Of a stretch of DNA of 64,000 bases, positions 12,291-22,451 are shown in pieces; the first letter of the stretch is position 1, and the number at the start of each line of letters is the position of its first letter. The stretch comes from Manis javanica (Eukaryota; Chordata; Mammalia; Pholidota; Manidae): assembly GCF_040802235.1 (NCBI RefSeq), contig NC_133160.1, forward strand, positions 99,937,160 to 100,001,159. The letters are read 5' to 3'. The notes under the pieces are model-generated. The model had not been told where the DNA came from. It did no database searches and saw only the letters and a program-made list of their open reading frames with translations. The position numbers were made by a program, and so were the translations under genes.

Positions 12291-13165
12291 AAAAGTCAAA
12301 AAGGACAAAAATATCAAGTATTGATAGCTCTCATACATTGCTGATAGTACAAAGGGACAGAGTCACATTGAAAAACTAGCAATATCTACTAAATATGAAT
12401 GTATGCATATCTTATAACCAGCAATTCCACTGTTGAATTAGGGCCCCCTAATGATGTTCACTTCCTAGTCCCCGGGACCTGTAACAATATGATTTTGCAC
12501 GGCAAAAGGGACTTTGCAGATGTCATTAAGGTTAAAGACCTTGAGACAGGTGCTCACCTTGGACTATTCAGGTGGGCCCAGTCTAAGTGCACAAGTCCTT
12601 AATAATATAGAGCCTATCCTGGCTGTAGTGGGGGAGAGGGACAGTACTGAATAATGCCTGGAGTGAGGCAGCACTGCCACCAGCTTTGAAGATGGAGGGA
12701 GGTGGCCATCAGCCAAGGACTGTGGGTGGCCTTTAGAAAATGGAAGAGGCAAGGAAACAGATTTTCCTCTAGAGCCTCCTAAAAGATATGCCAGTCAGCC
12801 AACCCCTTAGTTTTTTCCCAGTGAGACCTGTGATGGACTTCTAACCTCCAGAACTATTACATAGTAAATTTTTGTTGTTTTAAGGCATTAAATTTGTGGT
12901 AATTTGTTATTACAGCAATAGGACAAATACAATACCCTAAAGAAGTAAATAAAAATGGTAAAAGGAACCTATGCTCTTGGAAGTCAGGAAAGTGGTTACC
13001 CTTGCAGGTGACAACTGAGAAAACATATGGTGGGGCTTTTGGGGGTGTGATTATCATCTCTTAATCTGGATGTTCATGACATGGGTTTGTTAAGTTTGTG
13101 GAAATATATCAATTGGTACACTTACGTACACTTTTTGTATGTGTAGTATGTGTCAAATAAAAAAA
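12290..13165 (+). mobile_element. Old L1M 3' end, split by an LTR
   Basis: 12,290-12,433 reads like the end of L1 ORF2 (ctcatacattgctgatagta; ataaccagcaattccactg). The next expected L1 phrase, accctaaagaagt, appears only at about 12,935, on the far side of the LTR. The tail then runs to tcaaataaaaaaattttaat at about 13,165. The order shows that the L1 was in place first and the LTR landed in it. Confidence 0.65.
12434..12934 (+). mobile_element. MLT1-type solo LTR (ERVL-MaLR), nested in the L1
   Basis: Starts tgttgaattagggccccc, has the MaLR phrases gggactttgcagatgtcatt and ttgttgttttaaggcattaa, and ends near ggacaaatacaa. About 500 bp in + orientation. It is a non-autonomous LTR with no coding content. 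The 5-bp target duplication is not clear because of age. Confidence 0.75.
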
Positions 13166-13199
13166 TTTTAATGCAGCACTACACAAAATCATAATACTA

Positions 13200-13305
13200 A
13201 AGGATTTGCATTAACTAGGTGAATCTGAACAAACCACTTCACCTTTCTGTCTTTCTGAGCCTCAGTTTTCCTAATTGTTAAAGGATGACGGCAATAAAAA
13301 TACTA
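13200..13305 (+). repeat. MIR SINE fragment
   Basis: Contains the MIR core phrase gagcctcagttttcctaatt followed by aaaggatgacggcaataa, the ancient tRNA-derived mammalian SINE. Confidence 0.6.
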
Positions 13306-13306
13306 C

Positions 13307-13707
13307 TGTACTATACTGAATAATGTCCCCTCAAATTCATATCTACTCAGAACCTCAGAAGATGGTCTTCTTGGAAATAGGGTTTTTGTAGATGTACTCA
13401 AGATGAGGTATGGATATAGAGATACAGATACATCCAGGGAGAAAATGACCATGGGGGAACAGAAGCAGAAAAGAAGCAAAAACTGGGGTGATTGTCCACA
13501 AGGCAAGGAATGCCAAGAATCATTGGCGCCCGCCAGACAGGATAATGTAAGGAAGGCTTTTTCCCAGAACCATTAAAAGGAGCAAACTTTGCTGACATCT
13601 TGATTTCAGACTTCTAGCCTCCAGAACAGCGAGTGAGTAACTTTTAGTTGTTTTAAACCACCTATTTTGTGGTACTTTCTTATGGAAGCCCTAGTAAACC
13701 GATATAA
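13307..13707 (+). mobile_element. Second MLT1-type LTR (ERVL-MaLR)
   Basis: Starts tgtactatactgaataatg. It contains cttggaaatagggtttttgt and, near the end, ttgttttaaaccacctattt and tggaagccctagtaaacc, the typical 3' part of MaLR LTRs. The orientation matches the LTR at 12,434, but the DNA between them is L1 tail and MIR, so this is an independent insertion. Confidence 0.75.
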
Positions 13708-15481
13708 CTACCTATCTCACAAGTTTTTGAGACAGGTCAATGACATAATTTGTATGACAATGTTTAAGAAATACTACATATTGTTTTATCTCATTCTCAT
13801 GGAAATCAGTGTCAAGGTAAGATGTGTTATTCTAAACTACAGCTGTACATAGTAGATTACTCCTGAGAAAAAAAAAAAGGAATGAGGTAGATGGGTAGGG
13901 AAATACATAAGAAGTTCAGTTGATTGGATGGGTTTTACATTCCTTTGGTCTTCTGTTTTTTGTTTTTAATCTTCACATATAGAAACAAAGCACATCAAGG
14001 TGGGTCTTGGTTCTTAAATTGGCCCAATATATAGCAGTGTCTTTCTTTATCTATATTTTGAACTTACTGAAAATAGGCAAAAGAGAAGAAGTCAGATAGG
14101 GAAAAAATTTACCTAAGTTAGTACTGAAAGCTCCATTAGAAAAATGTAGGTAAGAAACTGGCTTGCTAACTGAATCTCAGAATTGGACAAATTTACCCAC
14201 TTCTTCCTCAGTAGCACTAAACAAAGCAGGCCTCCTCACAGGGCCTGCCCAGGTAAGATTTAGGCAGGGCCTTAGACTGTGCCTGGCTCCTGTCTATAGA
14301 AAAATTCATTTGGAAACATCTTACAAAACCCATGGATCAATGTGGTATCTAATGACTTATTGATGAAGTTGATAATAGAGAAGAGGTACATTTTTAAAAA
14401 ATGTTTATTGTCCAGGTAATACATGTTAAGATTCTTCATAGAATCAGGCATCATTCTTCCCGTTCAAATTCAGGAACCATGTCTCAGTGTTTATTGTCAA
14501 AGCATGTGTCCTGGCTATTTTCGTATCTTCCATGTTGAGAAAAAGACAGCAACTTACTACTGACAGGGCTGCAGCTCTTCAGAACCCATTTGTATTGAAA
14601 TAGGATGAGCCATCTTGCCTTTGCAGCTCCTGAATAACATTTATTTAATGCTACTTACAGAATTACTCATGATGCTGCATCATCTACCATGCTGTCTCGG
14701 AATACTAATTTCTAAAGACTCTCACAGGTTGTTACTGTGTTTTCTTGATGAGGACCATATATACACATCTTCAATTATGCAGGAAAATATGAACAACAGT
14801 TGTTTCTCCCCCTCATGTTAAACTAACTTACTGCTTGGAATTTTAAATTGTGAAGTTAGAGCAATGCACCTTCCAGACTTGGCTTCTCTGGAAATCTTTA
14901 GGATACAATCCCTGAATTTCCAAAGGGTGATTTATTTCAATGTTGATCTCATCCTGCCGTTCACACATGACCACCAACGGGGAGGACAGGGGAGGGGCCA
15001 GGGAAGGAGAGAGAAGAGTGACACATTTGCACAAAAATATCCATTCTTGCCTTCAGCATGGTTTAAGACTAACTTCTTGAGAATATGAATTTACCACAGT
15101 AAGAAGCAAGAGAGGACATGATCAGAAAGGTCCAAAGGTGACACAGAGCAACTGTCTTGAAAGCCCTCAGAAGAGAGAGGGGCTGCTGCCCCGGGAGGTT
15201 TGCCTGATGAGTGGTAAGGAGCCTGCAGAGGGAGTGCCACTGTTGATGTGGAACACACTGAGCAAAGCCTGCCTTCCAGCACTTCTGCACCCTATGCTGC
15301 AGGCCAGAGGTGGCACCTTGAAGGGAACAGGGACAGGTGAGTGAGACTGCATGCAAGAGCCCAGACAATGGCTCAAGCGCCTAGGCCCGATGCGAGTGGG
15401 TAGCCCAGAGTGAACCTGTTCAGTATCTAACATGAGTGGGTCTTAGTCAGCATGTCAGCATGATTCTGGCTGAATCTCGCA
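13708..15481. other. Intergenic DNA, no gene seen
   Basis: No convincing coding frame. From about 14,860 the sequence becomes GC-richer and leads into the inverted-repeat region. I cannot name a repeat family for it. Confidence 0.5.
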
Positions 15482-16074
15482 CAGTCTCCGTAAAGAAATG
15501 CTTCTCCAGCCAGTGGAAAGCAATCCACTGGCCAGGGCACCCTGCTGGACCTATCATGATCATGGGGCCCCAGAATGAATCTATGGACTTAAGCCCTGGA
15601 TTCTTCAGGGCATCTGGCTGACGGCACATGGGACAGGGCTAGAGAGTTGGAGAGTAGAACCTCAAAAGGGAGAAGGGACTGGCCTGTGGATTCCTTTTTT
15701 AGGCTGGGAGTGCTCCTTCTGGAAAGCACTGGTCACCTGGCAAGTCTCAGCACTGAAGAAAGGGGGTATTGGAGAATTTTGAGGAAGACACTCCAAAGCA
15801 TATCAGGGCCAGGGGCACAGACTTCTCTGTCATGAAGAAACAGAAGGAAAGCAGCTTTTCCCCAAGTGGTTCAGGAGAAGTTGAGCCAAGCCTAATAATG
15901 CACCCTTCCCAGTTTTACCCATTGTTTAAGTGACCTCATCTTCCCTGGGGCAGAGTAAAGGTTAGGGAGAGAGTTCAAGAGGATTTAGGGAAACCCAAGA
16001 AATAGGTCCAGCAGGGTGTCCTGGCCAGTGGATTGCTTCCCACTGGCTGGAGAAGCATTTCTTTACTGAGACTG
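15482..16074. repeat. Pair of 73-bp inverted repeats, 447 bp apart
   Basis: The left arm (15482-15554) and the reverse complement of the right arm (16002-16074) agree at 70 of 73 positions. Each arm also contains a small palindrome, ccagtgg...ccactgg (for example around 15511-15530), so hairpins can form within an arm as well as between arms. Similarity stops sharply at both arm ends. The spacer codes for nothing I recognise. It may be the terminal repeats of an unidentified DNA element or a local inverted duplication. Confidence 0.85.
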
Positions 16075-16924
16075 GAAAATTGGTTTGACCTTAATAGTAA
16101 GATAAATATCTTTTCTTTAACCACCAAAATAAAATTTAGAAAGTTCATACACTTCTGCTCTTACCTGCTCACTCCTTGGTCTCCTATTACCTGAAGTGAA
16201 TCTCAAAGCAATACGTGTATGATGAAAAGTGTTTCTTTCATTCTCTCTACTCTTCAATCCTTGTTCTCATCTGATCATCTTATAAATAATGCCTAAGAAA
16301 CTGACTTACTTAAGTTATAATTTTTAGCTCTTTCACTACCAGTTTGAAGGTACAAAAACCTCAGTTGTGCATGTTCACCTCCTATCTCAACAGTGTGGAG
16401 CTTCGGAAAGGTACCTAATTAAAAACCACCTGGGAAAGGCTAAATCCTCCTCCCTTCCTGCATTAAGTAGCCTCTGATTCAGCCACAAGCCTCCCCTGAT
16501 TTGTGAAAGGAGGGTAACTTTCAAACTGGAGCACTTGGTTTAGAACGTTGTGAGTCATTCCTGAGACATAGCTGAGCACCTTCTCCCCCGAACCCGGATT
16601 TAGGATCTGTGCCACAGAGCCCATAAACACCAATTTACAGAAGGCTGTATTACTGTCTATCGTAAAAGTGAAATACCCAATGCCATTTAAATATATAAAT
16701 ATGCACAGCAACTCAATGCCCTTTTAGCTGGATTAACGACATGCTGTTAAACCGCAATACTGCCAAAAGGATCTGATATTTCAAAGAAGGGAACATTAGT
16801 GCTAGACATAGAGGAGCAATAGTTCCAGGTTAAGTCCATGAACCCTTTGTGAATATGTCATCTGCTTCATTCCCTAAAGCAGAACAAAAGAGCAGGCTGA
16901 GAAATACAAAACTGTGGATCAGCC
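16075..16924. other. Intergenic DNA, no gene seen
   Basis: Mixed composition, with an open frame of 82 codons on the - strand (16463-16711) that resembles nothing I know. Confidence 0.5.
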
Positions 16925-17095
16925 TCCGCCCCAACCTATGGCCTTTGTGATTCTGTTTCCTTATCTGCAAAGTGATTTCATTATTAATACCCAACACAGT
17001 CAGATGATTGAATGAGGTTAATTAATTTAAAGCGCTTCGGTTGCAATCTAAGCCATAACAGAACATCAGTAAATGCTTAATATTGGTATTAGCAG
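16925..17095 (+). repeat. MIR SINE
   Basis: Core phrase gattctgtttccttatctgc, then aaagcgcttcggttgc and cagtaaatgcttaatattgg, the standard MIR order. Confidence 0.7.
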
Positions 17096-17288
17096 CCTTT
17101 ACTTTCCTTTGGTGATGGAATATAGCATATTTACACCTTACACATTCACAAGATTAATATAAAAGAAAACTAATTTTCACAGAATAGTATAAGGTAACAA
17201 AATAAATTGAAATTCAAATAGTAAAATTATCTTGCTTTAACTTGGGTCTGTATGACATCAGCCACCTGGACATTCAATCAGTTTAATT

Positions 17289-17410
17289 CAGGGGTTCTCC
17301 AAGTGTAGTTCCTGGTTCCTGGACCAGCAGCACCAGTGTCAGCTGCGGAACAAGTCAGAGATGTGGATCCTCAGGTCCTGTCTCAGGCCCACTGTGAAAC
17401 AGATTTAGTG
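17289..17410 (+). mobile_element. MER5-like hAT-Charlie non-autonomous DNA transposon
   Basis: Begins caggggttctccaagtgtag and continues ctggaccagcagcaccagtg and cctcaggtcctgtctcaggc, matching this short element family. The far end is degraded. Confidence 0.6.
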
Positions 17411-17559
17411 TATTTAGAAAGCAAACAAAACACTTGACTTAGCATGGTACAGGGAAATAAAAGAAATTTGACATAGATAAGTACTTTCTTCACCTTGAAA
17501 TGTTTCTTGTTATAGAAACCAGATCTAACTATACTGCTAAAATTAACTTGTAAATTTTT

Positions 17560-18180
17560 TCACAATGCATTTCCTATATTATGTTCTATGCTTATGGAAA
17601 TGCTCATCTCTGAATCCAAATGTACACCCAGGATCAGCCTGTTTTCTATCTATAAGTCTTTCTTCTCAGCCCTCTCATTTTTGGACCCCTAGTCTTCTCC
17701 CCACCCTCAGGGAATTCCTTTCTGAGCCCTTTGCACACTCTGGTTTACCCTTCCATCCAGGAATGCTCAACAATACAGTCCTCTTTTCTTTCCCAATCCA
17801 AATAGCTGGAGCCTCCATGGCTACCAGATAATCCAGAGGAGGCCTGAGTTCCATTATTCCAAAGATGAGGTCCCTGTAAGGAATGGGAGTGTTTCCATCT
17901 TAGCAGTGGTGGCTCTGGGTTCACTTCTGCTCTTCCTTCTGCCTATAACAGTATTTCCTCATATTTTCACATCTTCACCCTGCCTTTTCAGTAGAGGCTC
18001 TGTAGCTATCACCTCTGACTACTTCATCGATGAAAGCCACTCCCCTTCCTCTAGGATCTCTCCAATCCATCCCTTTGCTTTATTTATTTTTAAAATAATC
18101 ATCTCTACCTCATATCATTTTTTTATTGACTGCCTCTGACACTACATTGTAAGCAGGTCTTTGCTCCATGGCATATAATA
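17560..18180 (+). repeat. Probable L2 LINE remnants
   Basis: Pyrimidine-rich text such as cactccccttcctctaggat and, near the end, tgtaagcaggtctttgctcc resembles the 3' region of the ancient L2 LINE. Strongly diverged, so this is tentative. Confidence 0.35.
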
Positions 18181-18261
18181 GGACCATAATGAACACCAGA
18201 ATTCTAATTTAAAACACGGAAATGCCTTTCTCTGCAAAAATAATGTATACGCGGTGCTTAC

Positions 18262-18370
18262 TTCAATTCACAAGTTATTTATTGAGTGCCTAAGGCCTAC
18301 TAGGCACTTGATAAACCACTGGATAGACAGAGTAATGGGATATATTCCCTGCATTAGTCCTATGTAGAGT
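18262..18370 (+). repeat. Ancient mammalian repeat fragment (MIR/L2/CR1 class)
   Basis: ttatttattgagtgcctaag, ggcacttgataaaccactgg and the ggatagacagagtaatggga stretch follow a widely repeated mammalian motif series. The exact family is uncertain. Confidence 0.45.
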
Positions 18371-18689
18371 GGCAGAAGAATACACATAGTGGATGTGAAT
18401 GCTAAGGACAACTTCACCATCAGGAAAGGTTTTTAAGAGGTGATGATAAAATGTGGAACCTACTGTAAAATGCTAAATATGTTTTCAAAGGACAACATAT
18501 TTTCAAAGAACATCACGTGTTCTATAAACACTATAAATAGCATGTTTTATTCAAATTAGTTCAGATCACATTTTCAACAGCAAAACAGATTTGGTTTATT
18601 TATTCTTTTTTTAAAATAAAAAGTTCATTAAGTTAAAAGTATTACCAAATATGTCTTGGAGCTGTCTTTTTGTTGGAGTCCTTTTACAT

Positions 18690-19100
18690 CCTCCCACCAC
18701 AGAAATCACAAAGGCATTTGAACTTGTCCCTCTCTTTCAGTTCTCACATTTAAGCTACCTTTAAATCATATCCATTGCATCTCCTAAGTTTCTCAAGTCT
18801 GTTTTCTCCCTTTGGATTTCCCATCACTGGTGCCTTCTATTTAGCTCTCATAATTTCTTTCTAGATAATTATAACAACATCCTAATCAGTTTCTCTGAAT
18901 ATAGTTTCATCCCCCGCCAAACACTTCCTAGAAACATCACTGTGCTATTTAAGCAAAGTGAAACAGACCACCTTTCTCTCTTGTTTACCCCTTTATTGTT
19001 CTTCCTATCACTAGAATAAATAATAAATCTTTTGTCCAAGCAGTTTTACACCTATCCTCTCTGACTGTTTGTACTGCCTTCTCTTGTTCTTACAAGTGCT
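18690..19100 (+). repeat. Possible L2 LINE fragment
   Basis: Runs such as tccctctctttcagttctca and ctaatcagtttctctgaata resemble the ORF/3' part of L2. Weak. Confidence 0.3.
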
Positions 19101-20229
19101 TGATTTGGACAATAAATTATATGCTCACCCTTTTCATTGCCTTCATTATTCAATTTGAATTCTATAACTTTACATAAAAAAGTCTTCATAATATGCGTTC
19201 TTCTATTAGTAGAGGCAAGATTGATCTCACACCTTGGTTTTCCTGCTATAAAATCTGAATGTATCAAAATCATGGATTGTATTTTACACATATTTGTACC
19301 TCTAATATTCAACACCACCATGGCTGGCATTGAATAGGCACTTAATTATGATTATTGAATTTTGGATAGTTTCGTTTAAAAGTAAAGTTTTTGTTTCTAA
19401 TGATATTTTATTTGTGTCATCCTTAGATACTGGGTATAGCCATATGATTCTTGAGATTCTTTCTAACATGTTCATTTACTCCTTCAGTAAATAATTATTT
19501 ACCCCTAATATGTACTAGTTGAACAATTCCCTGGATAAATCTTACTTTATTCACTTGTAATGTTATTCTTCTTTCTTGTGAACATTTCATGTTTTACTGA
19601 GAAAGTTGCTCAAAGTGGTCATTTGTCATTTTAATCACTTAAAATCTAGCTCCAAGTCTAGGATTATGAATTCAATACTTTTCCCACTAGTTCCTCTGAA
19701 TTCAGCATTCTCCTCAGATAGAAATTGTCTGGCACTTTGTCCTGTGGGAATTCCTTATATTTTAAGTAAACACTGAGTGTTAAAGCATGTCAAATCTCAT
19801 TTTGCTGTTTTGAGATTTTTAACACCTGCTAGCTCTGAAAATTAAAATGTTAAGTCAGGTGAAAAACACTGCAATATTTTTAAAATTTAAATCTCAGAGA
19901 ATTGAATGCGTGGTTCAAGAATTTTAAAAGTTTAAGTGTTTTCTCAATAAATAATAGAGAGCAGTTGTTATTTTAAAGAACCATAATAAAGAATGTGTGA
20001 GGCAGCTGAAGCATTCAAGCAATGGCTCTGTTCAATTGCTGAAATTAATTCAAAGAAACATAAGATCTACATATTAAATACTTGACTGGTTCTGAAAAGG
20101 GCTTGAATTAAAACTTGAGATTAAGCAATATGTTCAGTCACAAATGAGAATCTAATTTGTCATCTACCATGATGTTGGCCATTTTAGAAACTAATATAGA
20201 TGACGAAAATTATAGGTGTTGTTGTGAAT
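19101..20229. other. Intergenic DNA, no gene seen
   Basis: AT-rich, with nothing recognised. Confidence 0.5.
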
Positions 20230-20234
20230 TCCTA

Positions 20235-20335
20235 CTTATCCTTGACTTGACAATAAATACATGTACATAATACATATGTGTATATGAATATATAATAGGT
20301 ACATGCAAATACATATATAATAAATCTATATGAAT
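20235..20335. repeat. TA/CA-rich low-complexity tract about 11 kb upstream of SNCA
   Basis: Alternating purine-pyrimidine sequence (for example acatgtacataatacatatg, atatatgaatatataataggt in part). In human a complex TC/TA/CA repeat called NACP-Rep1 lies about 10 kb upstream of SNCA and has been linked to expression and Parkinson risk. This tract sits at a similar distance, but I cannot show that it is the orthologous site. Confidence 0.35.
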
Positions 20336-20647
20336 TTTTAAAACCTGTGCATTAGTAGAAAAGCAATTCTTGAACATTTCACAGATTTTAAATGCAGATT
20401 GTTGAGAAATAAACAAAGAGTAGGAGGTATAAGTGGAAAAAGATCCAGAATTGAAGAAAGGGAGGAAGTAGCGGGAGGACCTGGGAAATAGTCCTTGGAT
20501 AAATAGTGTGATAAATTGCTGCATTCTAGAAATATTATATAATAGAAAAGTGACACATGTTGGCAAGTAGAGATTTGGCTTGTTATTTAATGTAATAACT
20601 GTATTAAGTACCACCTAATTAAGGAATACATTAATAGATGAAACACA

Positions 20648-20850
20648 GGGATTGGGGGCAAGAGATCTAGTTCAAATCTGGGACCAACAGTTAAAGCTCT
20701 CCAAGGACGCCATTTCCTCATGTTCCAAGTGAAAGGGAGAACATAACTAATGATTCATACCTTAAAAGTAACTATGAGGATTCAATGCTATCTGATGCAG
20801 TTAGCATACTGCTTGATTCAACTTATTGTTCAAGAAATAATATCCCTTTT
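20648..20850 (+). repeat. MIR SINE
   Basis: ctagttcaaatctgggacca, ccatttcctcatgttccaag and actatgaggattcaatgcta follow the MIR order (acceptor-like box, core, 3' part). Confidence 0.65.
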
Positions 20851-22067
20851 CTTTTTCCCTAGGAGAGGTGGTGGGTTCTTAATCTTTGTATATTTTCATG
20901 TTTGTTTTACAGACAGGTAGGCAAAACACTATCTTGGGTTTTTTAAATATTTTCTTGTATGCAGCAGCCTGAATTTAGGAAGCTTTTGGAGCAATTGCCC
21001 AGATGTGGAGATAAGCACTGTCAAGATCAAAGCAGGACCTTGGTTTTCACAGGGTCCCTTGAGCAGGAAGACAGTTTCCCACAACAGAAAACAATGGAAC
21101 CAGAGGAGAGCTAAGCCCTACAAACTGGAGGTCAGTGGGTGAAGAGGTGCTGGGACACCTCTTGGGTGCCTTATCAAGGTACATGCCAGGAGCTGCAGAT
21201 GGAAAGAAATGCGTGGCCCTCAATCGTTCAATGAATAGCTATTGATATTCAACAGAATATTTAGTAACGCATTGGTCCACATTCAGAATTTTAAAGCCCA
21301 GAAAAATACATTTAAAAGATTATCTCAGATCACAAGCAGTGTTCTCTGTTGTTTATACCTATTTATCAGTCAACATGCACACTGTCTACCGAATTGTGTG
21401 GGCAGTTTAAAATGGAAAGACCTATAGGGTAGGGAGTTCGAGGATTAATAATGGATGCTTTTTATCTTCCACCTGGTTATAATAAGGGTGGTAAAATCAG
21501 AAAACACACTTTTTAATAATCTGATTACAATTCAGTTCTTTACAATTTCAGTCCTAAACTCTGTTTACTACAACAATGATTTCTCTGGGTTAACCTCCCC
21601 ACCCTTTTTAAAGAATGAGAGCTGAAATGATAACAGACATATTGTGTTGGTGAGGCTGGTAGTAGAGCCTTAAATTCAAGTTTCAGAACTTTATGTTCAG
21701 TTGTGCACGTTTATTTTAAAATATTCATAGTGCCAGCTTTTGTTCTCTACACCCCGCCCCCCCCTCCCTGAGTTTGTTCTCCACTCTCTGGAGCCTGCAG
21801 ATTACAAAACAAGCACTTATAAAGGAGAGGATAGGATGGTGCTAATTCTATGTATTTATTTCCTTGATTTTTTTGATTATGAGAGAGTGGACAAAGGGAT
21901 ATGTGGTAAAAATATGGCCTCCTGGTCATCCACTGGTGTGATACAGATTGGTTAAAATGTGGCCCAGTCATATAGCTTCTATAAACTTCAGATTCCCTAG
22001 ACAGGGTATGATGACAGAACTCATCATGTAACTACAGTTTTATTTGAAAATTTAACTATTATCCTGA
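20851..22067. other. Intergenic DNA, no gene seen
   Basis: Contains a C/G homopolymer-rich patch at about 21,753-21,770 (ccccgcccccccctccc). No gene or named repeat. Confidence 0.5.
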
Positions 22068-22451
22068 TGTATTAGTTTTCTAGGGCTATCATAATCAAGA
22101 CTGGGTGGTTTAAACAACAGAACTTTATTTCTCATTATTCTGGGGCTAGAAGTTCAAGATGAATGTTTCTGCAAGGCTGGTCCCTTCTGTGGTCTTTCCT
22201 TGGCTTGTAGATGGATGTCTCATTCCAGTGTCTTCACATCCCTTCTCTGTGGGTGTGTGTCTGTGTCCTAATCTCTTCTTATAAGGCCACCAGTCATTTT
22301 GGATTAGACCCACTTTAGTAACCTCATTTAAACTTAATAACCGCAGTAAGCCCTTAGAGGTACTATCTGCAAATACAGTCATATTCTGAGCCACTGGAGG
22401 TTTAGGACTTTAACATATGAATTTGAAAGAGATACAATTCAGCCCATAACA
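22068..22451 (-). mobile_element. MaLR (MLT1/MST-type) solo LTR, antisense
   Basis: Starts tgtattagttttctagggct, continues gactgggtggtttaaacaac and tgtgtctgtgtcctaatctc, and ends cagcccataaca. This is the reverse complement of a common MaLR LTR with its TG...CA ends. No coding content. Confidence 0.8.

Noticed and set aside
12434..13707. Two same-direction MLT1-like LTRs as ends of one provirus.
   Set aside because: The DNA between them is L1 tail and MIR sequence, not retroviral interior, and the two LTRs differ strongly.
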